Assembly: GCF_006503695.1 (NCBI RefSeq)
Contig: NZ_SBIK01000009.1
Location: forward strand, 44,262-108,261
Source of the DNA: Tepidiphilus succinatimandens
GTDB taxonomy: Bacteria > Pseudomonadota > Gammaproteobacteria > Burkholderiales > Rhodocyclaceae
DNA: 64,000 nt
Reading direction: 5' to 3'
A model generated the notes under the pieces. The model was not told the origin of the DNA. It saw nothing but the letters and a program-made list of their open reading frames with translations, and did not search any database. The position numbers and the translations under genes were made by a program. Shown here piece after piece: positions 18,790-29,022 of the stretch (position 1 is its first letter; each line of letters begins with the position of its first letter).

Positions 18790-19894
18790 ATGGACGCCCA
18801 AGCGATCAACGAACTCGAAGCCCGCATCCACGGCCTGGCCGAGCGCGGTGCCGACTTACGGAGGTATCTTTGACTACGCCGAGAAGAAAAGCCGGCTCGA
18901 AGAAGTCAACCGCGCCCTCGAAGACCCGGCGGTGTGGAACGACCCCGAGCAGGCGCAGAAACTCGGCAAGGAAAAGCGCGCGCTCGAAGACGTCGTCCTG
19001 ACGCTCGAAGAGGTGGCCGACTCGGCCCAGGCGCTCGCCGAGCTCTTCGAGCTCGCCAAGGAAGAGGGCGACGAAACCTCGCTCGAGCAGCTCATCCCCG
19101 AAGTCGAAGCGGTCGAAGCCAGGCTGCACGAACTCGAGCTGCGCCGGATGTTCTCCGACCCCATGGATCCGGGCAACTGCTTCATCGAGATCCAGGCCGG
19201 AGCCGGCGGTACCGAAGCGCAGGACTGGGCGGCGATGCTCGAACGCATGTACCTGCGCTACTGCGAGCGCAAGGGCTTCCAGACCGAGCTGCTCGAAGAA
19301 TCCGAGGGGGAAGTGGCCGGCATCAAGGGAGCGACCATCAAGGTCTCCGGCCCCTATGCCTACGGGCACCTGCGCACCGAGACCGGCATCCACCGGCTGG
19401 TACGCAAGAGCCCGTTCGACTCCAACGCCCGGCGTCACACCAGCTTCGCCTCGGTCTTCGTCTACCCCGAAGTCGACGACTCCATCGAGATCGAGATCAA
19501 CCCGGCGGATCTGCGCATCGACACCTACCGCGCCTCGGGCGCCGGCGGGCAGCACGTCAACCGCACCGATTCGGCCGTGCGCATCACGCACCTGCCCACG
19601 GGCATCGTCGTGCAGTGCCAGAACGACCGCTCGCAGCACAAGAACAAGGCCGCGGCCATGTCCATGCTGCGTGCCCGGCTCTACGAACACGAGCTGCGCA
19701 AGCGCCGCGAGGAACAGCAAAAGCTCGAAGAGAGCAAGAGCGACATCGGCTGGGGGCACCAGATCCGCTCCTACGTGCTCGACCAGTCGCGCATCAAGGA
19801 CCTGCGCACCGGCTATGAGGTGGGCAACACCCAGGCCGTGCTCGACGGCGATCTCGACGGCTTCATCGAAGCCTCGCTCAAACAGGGCGTCTGA
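18790..19894 (+). CDS. prfB: Peptide chain release factor 2, expressed by programmed +1 frameshift
   Basis: RF2 terminates translation at UGA and UAA. The gene is read as 18790-18870 joined to 18872-19894: 27 codons, an in-frame TGA at 18871-18873, then the main frame starting with Asp-Tyr-Ala, giving 367 residues. The zero-frame peptide [16 protein letters not shown]...RRYL matches the RF2 N-terminus and the +1 frame continues [24 protein letters not shown]. The stop-recognition SPF tripeptide ([12 protein letters not shown]) and the catalytic GGQ (GAGGQHVN) are intact. Low RF2 favours the shift, so synthesis is autoregulated. Neighbours are recJ and map. Confidence 0.97.
18861..18873 (+). 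promoter_or_regulatory. RF2 recoding site (+1 frameshift)
   Basis: The site reads GAGG TAT CTT TGA followed by C. It holds an internal Shine-Dalgarno-like GGAGG (18860-18864) three bases before CTT, the slippery codon CTT, and the poor stop context TGAC. Spacing and slippery core match the E. coli prfB site. The ribosome shifts forward one base from CTT onto TTT. Confidence 0.96.
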
Positions 19895-19911
19895 CCGGAA
19901 GCGAACGAACG

Positions 19912-20739
19912 ATGGCGATCTATACCAATCCCGAAGACCTGGAAAAAATGCGCGTCGCTTCGCGGCTGGCCGCCCAAGTGCTCGACTACATCGCCCCCTA
20001 CGTGCAGCCGGGCGTGACCACCGAGGAGCTCGACCGGCTCTGTCACGACTACATGGTCAACGTCCAGGGCACCATCCCCGCGCCGCTCAACTACACCGGC
20101 GGCGGCAGCCGGCCCTACCCCAAGTCGATCTGCACCTCGGTCAACCACGTCGTCTGCCACGGCATCCCCGCGCCGAAGAAACTGAAGAAAGGCGACATCC
20201 TCAACATCGACATCACCGTCATCAAGGACGGCTGGCACGGCGACACCAGCCGCATGTTCGTCGTGGGCGGCGAGACGAGCATCCTCGCCAAGCGCCTGGT
20301 GGAGGTGACGTTCGAATGCATGTGGCTGGGTATCGCCCAAGTGCGGCCCGGGGCGCGCCTGGGCGACATCGGCGCCGCCATCCAGCACCATGCCGAACGC
20401 CACGGCTTCTCCGTGGTGCGCGAATACTGCGGCCACGGCGTGGGGCGCAAGTTCCACGAAGACCCGCAGGTGCTGCACTACGGCAAAGCCGGCACCGGCA
20501 TCGAGCTCAAGCCCGGCATGATCTTCACCATCGAACCGATGATCAACGCCGGCCGCGCGGCCACCTCGGTGCTGCCCGACGGCTGGACCGTCATCACCAA
20601 GGATCGCAGCCTCTCGGCGCAATGGGAACACGCGGTGCTGGTCACCCACACCGGCGTGGAAGTACTCACCGTCTCGCCCGGCTGCCCGCCGCCGCCCGAG
20701 ATCGTGCGCGAGCGCTTCGGCCATGGCTTCATCGGCTGA
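19912..20739 (+). CDS. map: Methionine aminopeptidase, type I
   Basis: Map removes the initiator methionine from nascent proteins. The 275-residue protein has the pita-bread metal ligands: the substrate-side His in VVCHGIP, Asp in NIDITV and GDTSRM, His in GHGVGRKFHE, Glu in FTIEPM and Glu in QWEHAV. There is no N-terminal zinc-finger extension, typical of bacterial type Ia enzymes. It starts 17 bases after prfB and overlaps glnD by 17 bases, so the three are likely expressed together. Confidence 0.97.
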   Translation: MAIYTNPEDLEKMRVASRLAAQVLDYIAPYVQPGVTTEELDRLCHDYMVNVQGTIPAPLNYTGGGSRPYPKSICTSVNHVVCHGIPAPKKLKKGDILNIDITVIKDGWHGDTSRMFVVGGETSILAKRLVEVTFECMWLGIAQVRPGARLGDIGAAIQHHAERHGFSVVREYCGHGVGRKFHEDPQVLHYGKAGTGIELKPGMIFTIEPMINAGRAATSVLPDGWTVITKDRSLSAQWEHAVLVTHTGVEVLTVSPGCPPPPEIVRERFGHGFIG

Positions 20740-23317
20740 ACACCTCGCCCCGCTCAAGGACGAACTCGCCACGGGGCGCGAAGCGTTCGCGCGCGCCTTC
20801 CTCGAAGGCTCCCTCTCGCCGGCGCGCTATCTCGCGCGCCACGCGCACCTGGTCGACGAAACCCTGCGCCGCCTGCTCGAAACCCATCCCTTGCCGCGCG
20901 GCGCGGCGCTCCTGGCCGTGGGCGGCTACGGCCGCGGCGAGCTCTATCCCCACTCCGACATCGACGTCCTGATCCTGCTGGCCCAAGCGGCGGATGCCGA
21001 AGACGAGGCCCGGGTGCACGCCCTCGTCGCCGCGCTGTGGGACGTGGGGCTGCAGGTGGGCGCGAGCGTGCGCACCCTCGAACAGTCGCTCGCGCTCGCC
21101 GACGAGGACATCACGGTAGCCACGAACCTGCTCGAATCGCGTCTGGTGGCCGGATCGCGCGTGCTCTATCGCACGTTCCGCGAACGCTATCGTACCTGGC
21201 TCGACCCGCGCGCCTTCTATGAAGCCAAGCGCCAGGAACAAGAGCAGCGCCACGCCCGCATGCTCGGCTCCCCTTTCGCGCTGGAGCCCAACTGCAAGGA
21301 ACACCCCGGCGGGCTGCGCGACCTGCAGCTGCTCGTGTGGATCGCCCGGGCGCTCGGCTACCGCGGCGGCTGGTCGGCGCTCGCCGCCAAAGGTCTGCTC
21401 ACTCCCACCGAAGCGCAGGCGTTGTCGCGCTGCCAGAGCTTCCTCGCCCGCGTGCGCATCCATCTGCATCTACTCTCGCGCCGCGCCGAAGACCGGCTGC
21501 TCTTCGACCACCAAGAGCAGCTCGCCCAGCGCCTGGGCATCGCCGGGCGCGACGGGCGGCGCCCCGCCGAAGTCTTCATGCGCCGCTACTACCTCACCGC
21601 CAAGCAGGTGCTGCAGGTCAACGCCATCCTCATGGCCACCTTCGCCGAAGCGCTCTTTCCCGAACGTCAGCGCCTGCCTTTCCCCATCAACGAGCGCTTC
21701 CAGCAGCGCGGCGACCGGCTCGACGTGGTGAGCGAGGAGGTCTTCGTGCGCCACCCGGAAGCCCTCCTCGAAGTCTTCCTGCTGCTCGCGCAACGAAGCG
21801 AGCTCACCGACTTCACCGCCCGCACCCTGCGGCTGCTGTGGGCGCACCGCGAGCTCATCGACGACGCCTATCACCTCGAACCGCGCCACCAGGCGCTCTT
21901 TCTCGACCTGCTGCGCCAGCGCCGCGGCATCGTGCACGGCCTGCGGCGGATGAACCAATTCGGTATCCTCTCCCGCTATATCCCCCCCTGGCGGCGCATC
22001 ATCTGCCAGATGCAGTACGACCTCTACCACGCCTATACCGTGGATACCCACACGCTGATGGTCGTGCGCAACCTGCGCTGCTTCACCATGGGAGAACACG
22101 CGCACGAATACCCCGCGATGAATGCGCTCATGTTCGAGTTCGGGCAGCCTTGGCTGCTCTACCTCGCGGCGCTCTTCCACGACATCGGCAAGGGGCGGGG
22201 TGGAGATCATTGCGTGATCGGCGCGGAAGAGGCCGAACGATTCTGCCGCGAACACCGGCTCGCCGAGCCGGACGCCGAGCTCGCCGTCTGGCTGGTGCGC
22301 CATCACCTGGAAATGTCGCGCACCGCGCAGAAAGAAGACATCAGCGATCCGGAGGTCGTGGCGCGCTTCGCCGCCCTGGTGGGAGATGAACGCCGCCTCA
22401 TTGCCCTCTACCTCCTCACCCACGCCGATATCCGCGGCACCAGCCCCAAAGTGTGGACGCCGTGGAAAGAGCGCCTGCTGCAGGATCTGTTCGAAGCCAC
22501 GCGCCGCCATCTGCGCCAGCGCCGCCAGGGCCTCGCGCACGATCCGCTCACCGCCCGGCTCGAAGATGCCCGCCGGCTGCTGCGCTTCCATGGTCTGCGC
22601 CCCGAGGCCGAAACCCCTTTCTGGCGCACGCTGGATACCGCCTACTTCCTGCGCCATTCCGCCGAAGAGATCGCCTGGCACACCCGCATCCTCTACGGCC
22701 GTTTCCAACAGGAAGAACCCGTGGTGCGCGCGCGGCTGCTGCCCGACGGCGAGGGCAGCGGCATCCAGCTCATGGTCTATACGCGCGACGCTCCCGAGCT
22801 GCTCTTGCGGCTCATCGCCGGTCTCGCCCAGTTGGGGCTGGACGTGTGGGAGGCGAAGATCCACACCACGCACGCCGGCTATGCGCTCGACAGCTTCGTG
22901 TTGCGTGCCCCGGACGATCTGCCGGCGCGCGAACTACTGCCCCTGCTCGAGTACGAACTGCCGCGCCGGCTGATGCAGGAAGGCCCCCCGCCTGAACCCG
23001 ATCTCGGCGGACGGCGCCTGCCGCGCCTCGTGCGCCACTTTCCTTTTCCGCCGCAGATCCATCTGCGTCCGGACGAGCGCGGTCAGCACTACGTGCTGAG
23101 CGTGACCGCCGTCGACCAGCCGGGACTGCTCTACAAGATCGTGCGCACGCTCGCGCGCCACGGCATCGCCATCGACATGGCGCGCATCGACACCCTGGGC
23201 GAGCGGGCCGAAGACACCTTCCTCATCCGCGGCGAGATGCTCGAAGCGCCCGAGCGGCGCAACGCCCTGGCGGCCGAGCTCGCCCGCGCGATCGCCCTGC
23301 CTCAAACGGCGAAATAA
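20723..23317 (+). CDS. glnD: PII uridylyltransferase / uridylyl-removing enzyme
   Basis: GlnD senses glutamine and adds or removes UMP on PII proteins, setting nitrogen assimilation. The 864-residue product has the nucleotidyltransferase motif GGYGRGELYPHSDID (residues 67-81), a PII-uridylyltransferase linker, an HD domain (LFHDIGKGRGGDH) for deuridylylation, and two C-terminal ACT domains that bind glutamine. The start codon lies inside the end of map. The last 16 bases overlap the convergent uppP gene. gltBD at 40-46 kb is a downstream part of the same nitrogen pathway. Confidence 0.97.
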   Translation: MASSAEHLAPLKDELATGREAFARAFLEGSLSPARYLARHAHLVDETLRRLLETHPLPRGAALLAVGGYGRGELYPHSDIDVLILLAQAADAEDEARVHALVAALWDVGLQVGASVRTLEQSLALADEDITVATNLLESRLVAGSRVLYRTFRERYRTWLDPRAFYEAKRQEQEQRHARMLGSPFALEPNCKEHPGGLRDLQLLVWIARALGYRGGWSALAAKGLLTPTEAQALSRCQSFLARVRIHLHLLSRRAEDRLLFDHQEQLAQRLGIAGRDGRRPAEVFMRRYYLTAKQVLQVNAILMATFAEALFPERQRLPFPINERFQQRGDRLDVVSEEVFVRHPEALLEVFLLLAQRSELTDFTARTLRLLWAHRELIDDAYHLEPRHQALFLDLLRQRRGIVHGLRRMNQFGILSRYIPPWRRIICQMQYDLYHAYTVDTHTLMVVRNLRCFTMGEHAHEYPAMNALMFEFGQPWLLYLAALFHDIGKGRGGDHCVIGAEEAERFCREHRLAEPDAELAVWLVRHHLEMSRTAQKEDISDPEVVARFAALVGDERRLIALYLLTHADIRGTSPKVWTPWKERLLQDLFEATRRHLRQRRQGLAHDPLTARLEDARRLLRFHGLRPEAETPFWRTLDTAYFLRHSAEEIAWHTRILYGRFQQEEPVVRARLLPDGEGSGIQLMVYTRDAPELLLRLIAGLAQLGLDVWEAKIHTTHAGYALDSFVLRAPDDLPARELLPLLEYELPRRLMQEGPPPEPDLGGRRLPRLVRHFPFPPQIHLRPDERGQHYVLSVTAVDQPGLLYKIVRTLARHGIAIDMARIDTLGERAEDTFLIRGEMLEAPERRNALAAELARAIALPQTAK

Positions 23318-24138
23318 GCCCAGACGACGAGCGCGAGCGCCAGCCGGTACCACGCGAAGCCGACGAACGAGTGCCGCGCGACGAAACCGAGCAGAAAGCG
23401 CACCGCCGCCAAGGCCGAAACGAAGGCCACGGCGAAACCCAGCGCGATCGCCGTCAGATCGTCACGGCTCAAGGCCGACCAGCTCTTGGCCAGATCGTAG
23501 AGCACCGCCGCGAACATGGTCGGAATCGCCAGGAAGAAAGAGAATTCGGTGGCCGCCTGGCGCGATAGGCCGAACGCCATCCCGCCGATGATCGTCGCTC
23601 CGGAACGTGAGGTTCCGGGAATGAGCGCCAGACTCTGCGCGAATCCCACCTTCAAGGCATCGGCGGGCCGCATGTCGTCGACGGACTGGATGCGCAGCGC
23701 CGGGCGCCAGCGCTCCACCACGAAGATGAGCACCGCCCCCAGCGCCAAGGCGAGCGCCACCGTCAGCGGCGAGAAGAGGTAGGTCTTGATCGCCTTGTGC
23801 GCGACGAGGCCGATGAGCGCCGCCGGCAAAAAGGCGACGAACAGATTGAGGACGAAACGCCGCGCCGCCGGATCGTGCCCCAGGCCCTGGGTCACCCGCC
23901 AGAGCCGATCGCGGTAATACCAGCACACGGCCAGGATCGCCCCCAGCTGAATGGCCACGTTGAAGACCTTGCTCGCCTCGTCCGTATGCCCCAGCAGATC
24001 CTGCACGATGATGAGATGTCCCGTCGAAGAGATCGGCAAAAATTCGGTCGCCCCTTCCACCATCCCCAAGACGGCTGCTTCCCACCAAGATATCCCTGAC
24101 ACCGGTAAGATCCCCCATGAATGGCCGCGCTCCGGCAT
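23302..24138 (-). CDS. uppP: Undecaprenyl-diphosphatase
   Basis: UppP (BacA) recycles the undecaprenyl lipid carrier by removing a phosphate from C55-PP at the inner membrane, supporting peptidoglycan and LPS assembly. The 278-residue polytopic protein has both family motifs: EGATEFLPISSTGHL near the N-terminus and IPGTSRSGATI in the middle. A GGGGAG ribosome site supports the ATG at 24138; a GTG 14 codons later, nearer to the usual family start, is an alternative. It ends the minus-strand run, with its 3' end overlapping glnD. Confidence 0.95.
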   Translation of the reverse strand: MPERGHSWGILPVSGISWWEAAVLGMVEGATEFLPISSTGHLIIVQDLLGHTDEASKVFNVAIQLGAILAVCWYYRDRLWRVTQGLGHDPAARRFVLNLFVAFLPAALIGLVAHKAIKTYLFSPLTVALALALGAVLIFVVERWRPALRIQSVDDMRPADALKVGFAQSLALIPGTSRSGATIIGGMAFGLSRQAATEFSFFLAIPTMFAAVLYDLAKSWSALSRDDLTAIALGFAVAFVSALAAVRFLLGFVARHSFVGFAWYRLALALVVWAYFAV

Positions 24139-24169
24139 GCGGTAAGGCTCCCCAAGCCGCCGGCGCGCC

Positions 24170-24559
24170 TCAATCGAACACCCTCATCCACAGCACCCCG
24201 CCCCACACGAGCGCAGCGCACGCGATCGACAGCAAGACCGCCGCGCTGCCCAGATCCTTGGCCCGCCCCACGAGGGGATGGGCGTCGGGATGCACCAGAT
24301 CGCACACTGCCTCGATCGCCGAATTGAGCAATTCGACCACCAGCACCGCCAAGGTCACGGCAACCAGCAGCGCCCGCTCGGCCGGGCTGCGACCCAAAAG
24401 CCAAGCTGCCGGCACAGCGAGCAAAAAGACGATCACCTCCTGACGGAACGCCACCTCGTGGCGCCAGGCGGCGCGCAAGCCGCGCCAGGAATAGACGAAG
24501 GCGACGAAGGCATGCCGCCATCCCCCCTCGTTCTTGCGCCGCGCCGCCTCCTGCTGCAC
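24170..24559 (-). CDS. dgkA: Diacylglycerol kinase (DgkA type)
   Basis: DgkA phosphorylates diacylglycerol from membrane-derived oligosaccharide or LPS modification back to phosphatidate. The 129-residue protein has the expected three membrane helices and the family motifs EVAFRQE, ELLNSAIEAVCD (with the catalytic Glu) and AKDLGSAAVLL. It lies between rlmD and uppP at 9 and 31 bases, suggesting an envelope-lipid operon segment. The family is clear; substrate could also be undecaprenol, as in Gram-positive homologues. Confidence 0.94.
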   Translation of the reverse strand: MQQEAARRKNEGGWRHAFVAFVYSWRGLRAAWRHEVAFRQEVIVFLLAVPAAWLLGRSPAERALLVAVTLAVLVVELLNSAIEAVCDLVHPDAHPLVGRAKDLGSAAVLLSIACAALVWGGVLWMRVFD

Positions 24560-24568
24560 CGCCCGCCC

Positions 24569-25876
24569 TCAGCCGGCCCGCTCGAAGCGCGCGATCGACT
24601 CGACGTGCGCCGTGTGCGGAAACATGTTCGCCACCCCGGCCGATTCCAGCCGATAGCCCTTCTCATGCACCAGCACCGCCGCGTCGCGCGCGAGCGTGGC
24701 CGGGTTGCACGAGACATAGACGATACGGCGCGGCCCATGAACCGGATCGATCGCCTTGACGAGCTCGATCGCCCCGTCGCGCGGCGGATCGACCAGCCAC
24801 TTGTCGAACGCCCCGAGCGCGGCGAGGCTGTCGGGCGTGACGGTGAAGAGGTTGGCGGCATCGAAGCGGCAACGTTCGGCCAGGCCGTTTTTTTGCGCAT
24901 TCTCGAGGGCCCGCGCCACCAGAGCTTCCGACCCCTCGATGCCCAGCACCTGCGCGCCGCGGCGGGCGATCGGCAGGCTGAAGTTGCCCAGCCCACAGAA
25001 GAAATCGGCGATGCGCTCCCCGGGGCGTGGCTCGAGCAGGTCGATCGCGCGGCGCACCAGCAAGCGGTTGACGGCGACGTTCACCTGGGTGAAATCGGTC
25101 GGTGCGAAGAAGAGCGTCAGGCCGAACTCCGGCAGCCGGTAGGCGAGCGGCCGTCCCTCGCCGATGAAGAGCGGAACGATCGAATCCGGCCCGCCGGGCT
25201 GCAGCCACACCTGCACTCCGTGACGCTCGCCAAAGGCGGCGAGTGCTTCGAGGTCGGTCGGCAGCAACGGCACCAGATGGCGGAAGACGAGGACGGTGGT
25301 TCCGTCGTCGCCCACCGCCACTTCGAGCTGGGGAATGCGGTCGGGGCAGGAAAGCTCGCCGATGAGGGTGCGCAGCGCCGGCAGCAGGGCCGAGACGTGC
25401 GGCGGCAGGATCTCGCAGCGCGTCATGTCGGCGATGTAGCTGCTCTTGCGCTCGCGAAACCCTACGAGCACGCCGCCTTTCTTCGGCACCAGGCGCACCC
25501 CGATGCGCGCGCGGCTGCGGTAGCCCCAGTAAGGCCCGTGGATGGGCGCGAGCAGACGCTCGGCGCGCAGCCGGCCGATGTGCCACAGCGCGTCTTCCAG
25601 CACCCGCTGCTTGGCCGCCACCTGCGCCGCCGGCTCGAAGTGCTGCAGGGCGCAGCCCCCGCACACCCCGAAGTGCGGGCAGCGCGGCGCCGCGCGCTGG
25701 CTGGAGGGGCGGATCACCCGCACGAGCCGCCCCAGCTCGTAGCTCGGGCGGCGCCGCAGCACGGCGAACTCGACCAGCTCGCCGGGCAGCGCCCCTTCGA
25801 TGAAGACGGCCTTGCCCTCGACGTGCGCCACGCCGCGGCCCTCGAGATCGAGCGATTCGATGCGGACCCGATCCAC
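24569..25876 (-). CDS. rlmD: 23S rRNA (uracil-1939) C5-methyltransferase
   Basis: RlmD methylates U1939 of 23S rRNA using S-adenosylmethionine. The 435-residue protein has an N-terminal TRAM domain (residues 1-60), the iron-sulfur cysteines in [10 protein letters not shown], and the C-terminal methyltransferase fold with VDPPRDGA and the nucleophile Cys in VSCNPATL. The [4Fe-4S] cluster pattern and TRAM domain separate it from TrmA. It starts four bases after bamC ends, so it is probably co-transcribed with bamC and dapA. Confidence 0.94.
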   Translation of the reverse strand: MDRVRIESLDLEGRGVAHVEGKAVFIEGALPGELVEFAVLRRRPSYELGRLVRVIRPSSQRAAPRCPHFGVCGGCALQHFEPAAQVAAKQRVLEDALWHIGRLRAERLLAPIHGPYWGYRSRARIGVRLVPKKGGVLVGFRERKSSYIADMTRCEILPPHVSALLPALRTLIGELSCPDRIPQLEVAVGDDGTTVLVFRHLVPLLPTDLEALAAFGERHGVQVWLQPGGPDSIVPLFIGEGRPLAYRLPEFGLTLFFAPTDFTQVNVAVNRLLVRRAIDLLEPRPGERIADFFCGLGNFSLPIARRGAQVLGIEGSEALVARALENAQKNGLAERCRFDAANLFTVTPDSLAALGAFDKWLVDPPRDGAIELVKAIDPVHGPRRIVYVSCNPATLARDAAVLVHEKGYRLESAGVANMFPHTAHVESIARFERAG

Positions 25877-25880
25877 GGTC

Positions 25881-27026
25881 TTACTTCAGCTCTTCGTAGA
25901 GCAGTTCGAGGATCTGCTTGGCTGTCTTCGAGGTATCCGGCTGGCTGTCGGGCGTGAGCACCTGCACCACCGCCGTATCCCCTTGCCCCCGCACCCGCAC
26001 GCGGTACTGCGAATTCTGCTGCGGCTTGTCGCTGCCCTTCCAGAACGCGAGGCGCGAGAACCACCCCTGGCTCTCGCCGGTGTCGGCATCCGGATCGAGG
26101 TAGCGCACGACGTAGATGCCGTCGGCCGGATCGCGGTCTTCGACCGTGAAGCCGATGCGGTCGAGCGCAAGACCCGTGCGCCGCCACGCCCGGTCGAAGT
26201 TGTCCTCGACCACCAAACGGGCGAGGTTGCCGTCGGTTTCGAGCCGCGCGCGCTGATTGGGCTGGGCCTGCACCAGCATCTGCTGCGCCTGCTCCTCCTT
26301 CACGCCGAGATAGACCATGAGGCGGCGCAGCATCTCGGCCTCCAGATCGGGATCGGGCGGTCGCGGCTGCCAGATCGTGCGATCCTTGGCCTCGGTGGGA
26401 TAGATTTCCTGCATGCCGCGGTGCGAAATGTAGACCTCGATCTCGCCGGGGCGCTTGCCCGGTTCGATGCGCATGCGGAACTTGTCGCGCTCGGGCGTGG
26501 AGTAGAGGCTGTCGACGAGCTTGCCGAGCGTGTTGCGGATGAAGTCCTGCGGAATCTTCGCCCGGTTCTCCGCCCAGTCGGTCTCGAGCACGCCGATGTC
26601 GGGCCGATCGACCGCCAGCGAAAAGCCCATGGTGAGCCAGAAATCGCGCAGCTTGGGCCAGATCGCATCGGGCGTGCCCTCGACCACGAGCCAGCGCTGC
26701 GTGCCGGCGCGCTCGATGCGCATACCCGCCTTCGGCTCGACCAGCACCTCGCGCTGCGAGGCCTCCTTGGGCGCGTTGCGCTCGGCGACGTAGGCCGAGA
26801 ACGTGGCCCCGCCCTTGCCGGAGGTGGTCGGCACGACGAAGCGGTCTTCCTTGGCCGGAGAGATGAGATCGGGCGGCACCTCGAGCGGTGCCACCTTCTG
26901 CTCACTGCGGTAATCGATCTTCTTGCCTTCGAGCAGCTCGCTGCTGCTGCTGCAACCAGAGAGCACGCCGACGGCCGCCAGCGCCGCGAGCGAGCCGGCC
27001 AGTTCGCGTGGGAGGAAATGCTTCAT
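25881..27026 (-). CDS. bamC: BamC, outer-membrane protein assembly lipoprotein
   Basis: BamC is an accessory lipoprotein of the BAM complex that inserts beta-barrel proteins into the outer membrane. The 381-residue precursor has a lipobox VLSGC with the lipidated Cys at residue 25, then the family's unstructured segment ([18 protein letters not shown]) that contacts BamD, and two helix-grip domains. Its position directly after dapA is the classical dapA-bamC (nlpB) order. Lipidation and release would depend on lolCD, found in the same window. Confidence 0.94.
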   Translation of the reverse strand: MKHFLPRELAGSLAALAAVGVLSGCSSSSELLEGKKIDYRSEQKVAPLEVPPDLISPAKEDRFVVPTTSGKGGATFSAYVAERNAPKEASQREVLVEPKAGMRIERAGTQRWLVVEGTPDAIWPKLRDFWLTMGFSLAVDRPDIGVLETDWAENRAKIPQDFIRNTLGKLVDSLYSTPERDKFRMRIEPGKRPGEIEVYISHRGMQEIYPTEAKDRTIWQPRPPDPDLEAEMLRRLMVYLGVKEEQAQQMLVQAQPNQRARLETDGNLARLVVEDNFDRAWRRTGLALDRIGFTVEDRDPADGIYVVRYLDPDADTGESQGWFSRLAFWKGSDKPQQNSQYRVRVRGQGDTAVVQVLTPDSQPDTSKTAKQILELLYEELK

Positions 27027-27044
27027 GCAGTCGTTTCCAGGAGA

Positions 27045-27935
27045 TCAAAGCGGGAGCGTGATACCGGCGCGCGCCAGGGCGGCGCGAACGCGGTCATGAT
27101 AGACGGAAGACAGGGGCGTGAGCGGCAGGCGGATGCCGTCGGCGATGCGGCCCATGCGTGCCAACGCCCATTTCACGGCAATGGGGTTGGCCTCGCAGAA
27201 AAGGTCGCGGTGCAGGCCGACCAGCCGCCGGTTGAGCTCGCGCGCGCGAAGAGCGTCGCCTGCCACCGCCGCGGCGCACATCTCGTGCATCAGCCGCGGC
27301 GCGACGTTGGCGGTGACCGAAATCGTGCCGTGGCCGCCAAGCAGCATGAAGGCCATCGCCGTCATGTCGTCGCCGGAGTAGAGCAGGAACCCTTCGGGGG
27401 CGCGGTCGATGAGATCGCAGGCCCGGTCGAGATTGCCGGTGGCATCCTTGATGCCGACGATGTTGGGAATCTGCGCCAGGCGCAGCGTGGTGTCGTTGGC
27501 CAGGTCGGCCACCGTGCGCCCCGGCACGTTGTAGAGGATCATCGGCAGGTCCACCGCCTCGGCGATGGCGCGGAAATGCCGGTAGAGCCCTTCTTGCGTC
27601 GGGCGGTTGTAATAGGGCACGACCGAGAGGTGCGCCGTGGCCCCGGCCTCCTTCGCCGCCTGGGCGAGGTAGATCGCCTCGCGCGTCGCGTTGGCCCCCG
27701 TGCCGGCGATGATGGAAATGCGCCCGGCGGCATGCGCCACCGCCACGCGGATGAGCTCGACGTGCTCTTCGAACGAGACGGTGGGCGATTCGCCGGTGGT
27801 GCCGACCACCACGATGCCGTCGGTTCCTTCAGCCACGTGCCAATCGATCAGGGCCTTGAAGCGCTCCCAGTCGAGACTGCCGTCTTCATGCATGGGGGTG
27901 ACGATGGCGACCAGGGAGCCAGTGATGCGGTTCAT
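27045..27935 (-). CDS. dapA: 4-hydroxy-tetrahydrodipicolinate synthase
   Basis: DapA condenses pyruvate with aspartate semialdehyde, the first committed step to diaminopimelate and lysine. The 296-residue TIM barrel has the Schiff-base lysine K163 in GIKDATGN, Y135 in ILYNVPGR, R140, and the GTTGES loop (T46/T47). These match E. coli T44, Y133, R138 and K161 with an offset of two. It is followed 18 bases later by bamC. A TACAAT box lies about 30 bases upstream without a clear -35. Confidence 0.97.
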   Translation of the reverse strand: MNRITGSLVAIVTPMHEDGSLDWERFKALIDWHVAEGTDGIVVVGTTGESPTVSFEEHVELIRVAVAHAAGRISIIAGTGANATREAIYLAQAAKEAGATAHLSVVPYYNRPTQEGLYRHFRAIAEAVDLPMILYNVPGRTVADLANDTTLRLAQIPNIVGIKDATGNLDRACDLIDRAPEGFLLYSGDDMTAMAFMLLGGHGTISVTANVAPRLMHEMCAAAVAGDALRARELNRRLVGLHRDLFCEANPIAVKWALARMGRIADGIRLPLTPLSSVYHDRVRAALARAGITLPL

Positions 27936-27986
27936 GCGTGCGATTCCTGAAAAGGTGGCACAAAGCGTGTATTGTACGTCCGGGTT

Positions 27987-28913
27987 TCAGCTTTCGGCGA
28001 GGGCCTTGATGTGGGCCACCGCAGAGCGCGCGAGCGAAGAGAGATTGTAGCCGCCCTCGAGCGTGGAGACGATGCGCCGATGGCCACATTCCTTCGCCAG
28101 ATCCATGAGCTGCTGCGTCACCCAGAAGTAATCGTTCTCCACCAGGCCGAGCCCGCCCATGTCGTCCTCGTAGTGCGAATCGAAGCCGGCGGAGATGAAA
28201 AGCATCTGCGGCTGGTGCTCGCGCAAGGCGGGGAGCCAGATGTCCCACACGATTTGACGGAAGGCATCTCCCCGGGTTCCCGCCGGCACCGGAATATTGA
28301 CCATGTGCCGGGGCGGATCGTCGGTGCCGCAATAAGGGTAGAACGGATGCTGGAAGATGCTCACCATCATCGCCCGGGGGTCGTCGCGGAAGATGTCCTC
28401 GGTGCCGTTGCCGTGATGCACGTCGAAATCGACGATGGCCACCCGCTCGAGCCCATGCGTCTCCAGCGCGTGCAGGGCGGCCACGGCCACGTTGTTGAAG
28501 AAGCAAAAGCCCATGGCCTTGCTGCGTTCGGCATGATGGCCGGGCGGACGCACGAGGCAGAAGGCGTTCTCCACCTCGCCCTTCATCACCAGATCGACCG
28601 CGAACACGCCGGCCCCGGCCGCGCGCAGCGCCGCGCGCAGGGTGTGCGGATTCATGGCCGTGTCCGGGTCGAGGTGCACCAAGCCTTTTTCCGGGGCGCT
28701 GGCAAAGAGCGCATCGAGATATTCGGCGGTGTGCGCGCGCAGCAGATGCTCGCGCTCGGCCAGGGGAGCATCGTAGTAGACGAGATACTGGTCGAGGCCG
28801 GTGGCGATCAATCGATCCTGGATCGCCGCCAGCCGCTCGGGACATTCGGGGTGATAAGAGCCCATCTCGTGCAAGGCGCACTCGCGATGGGTGATCAGGG
28901 CGGTCATCGTCAT
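27987..28913 (-). CDS. Histone deacetylase-family amidohydrolase
   Basis: This is a 308-residue zinc hydrolase of the arginase/deacetylase superfamily. Active-site elements are intact: the paired histidines in RPPGHHAERSKAMGFCFFNN, the zinc ligands in DFDVHHGNGTED, the second Asp in SAGFDSHYEDDMGG, and the GGYN tail. Bacterial members deacetylate polyamines, acetoin-related compounds or protein lysines, so the substrate is open. It precedes dapA by 51 bases on the same strand and diverges from moxR. No signal peptide is present, so it is cytoplasmic. Confidence 0.92.
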   Translation of the reverse strand: MTMTALITHRECALHEMGSYHPECPERLAAIQDRLIATGLDQYLVYYDAPLAEREHLLRAHTAEYLDALFASAPEKGLVHLDPDTAMNPHTLRAALRAAGAGVFAVDLVMKGEVENAFCLVRPPGHHAERSKAMGFCFFNNVAVAALHALETHGLERVAIVDFDVHHGNGTEDIFRDDPRAMMVSIFQHPFYPYCGTDDPPRHMVNIPVPAGTRGDAFRQIVWDIWLPALREHQPQMLFISAGFDSHYEDDMGGLGLVENDYFWVTQQLMDLAKECGHRRIVSTLEGGYNLSSLARSAVAHIKALAES

Positions 28914-29022
28914 GTCGGGGATCCCCTCCTTGGGCGGGCGGGCTCCTTGGGCCGTCTCCTCCGTCGCGCCCGTCCGTATCGGCTATTATCGGGTCTTTCT
29001 TCCTGGCTGACAATCTCCAGCG

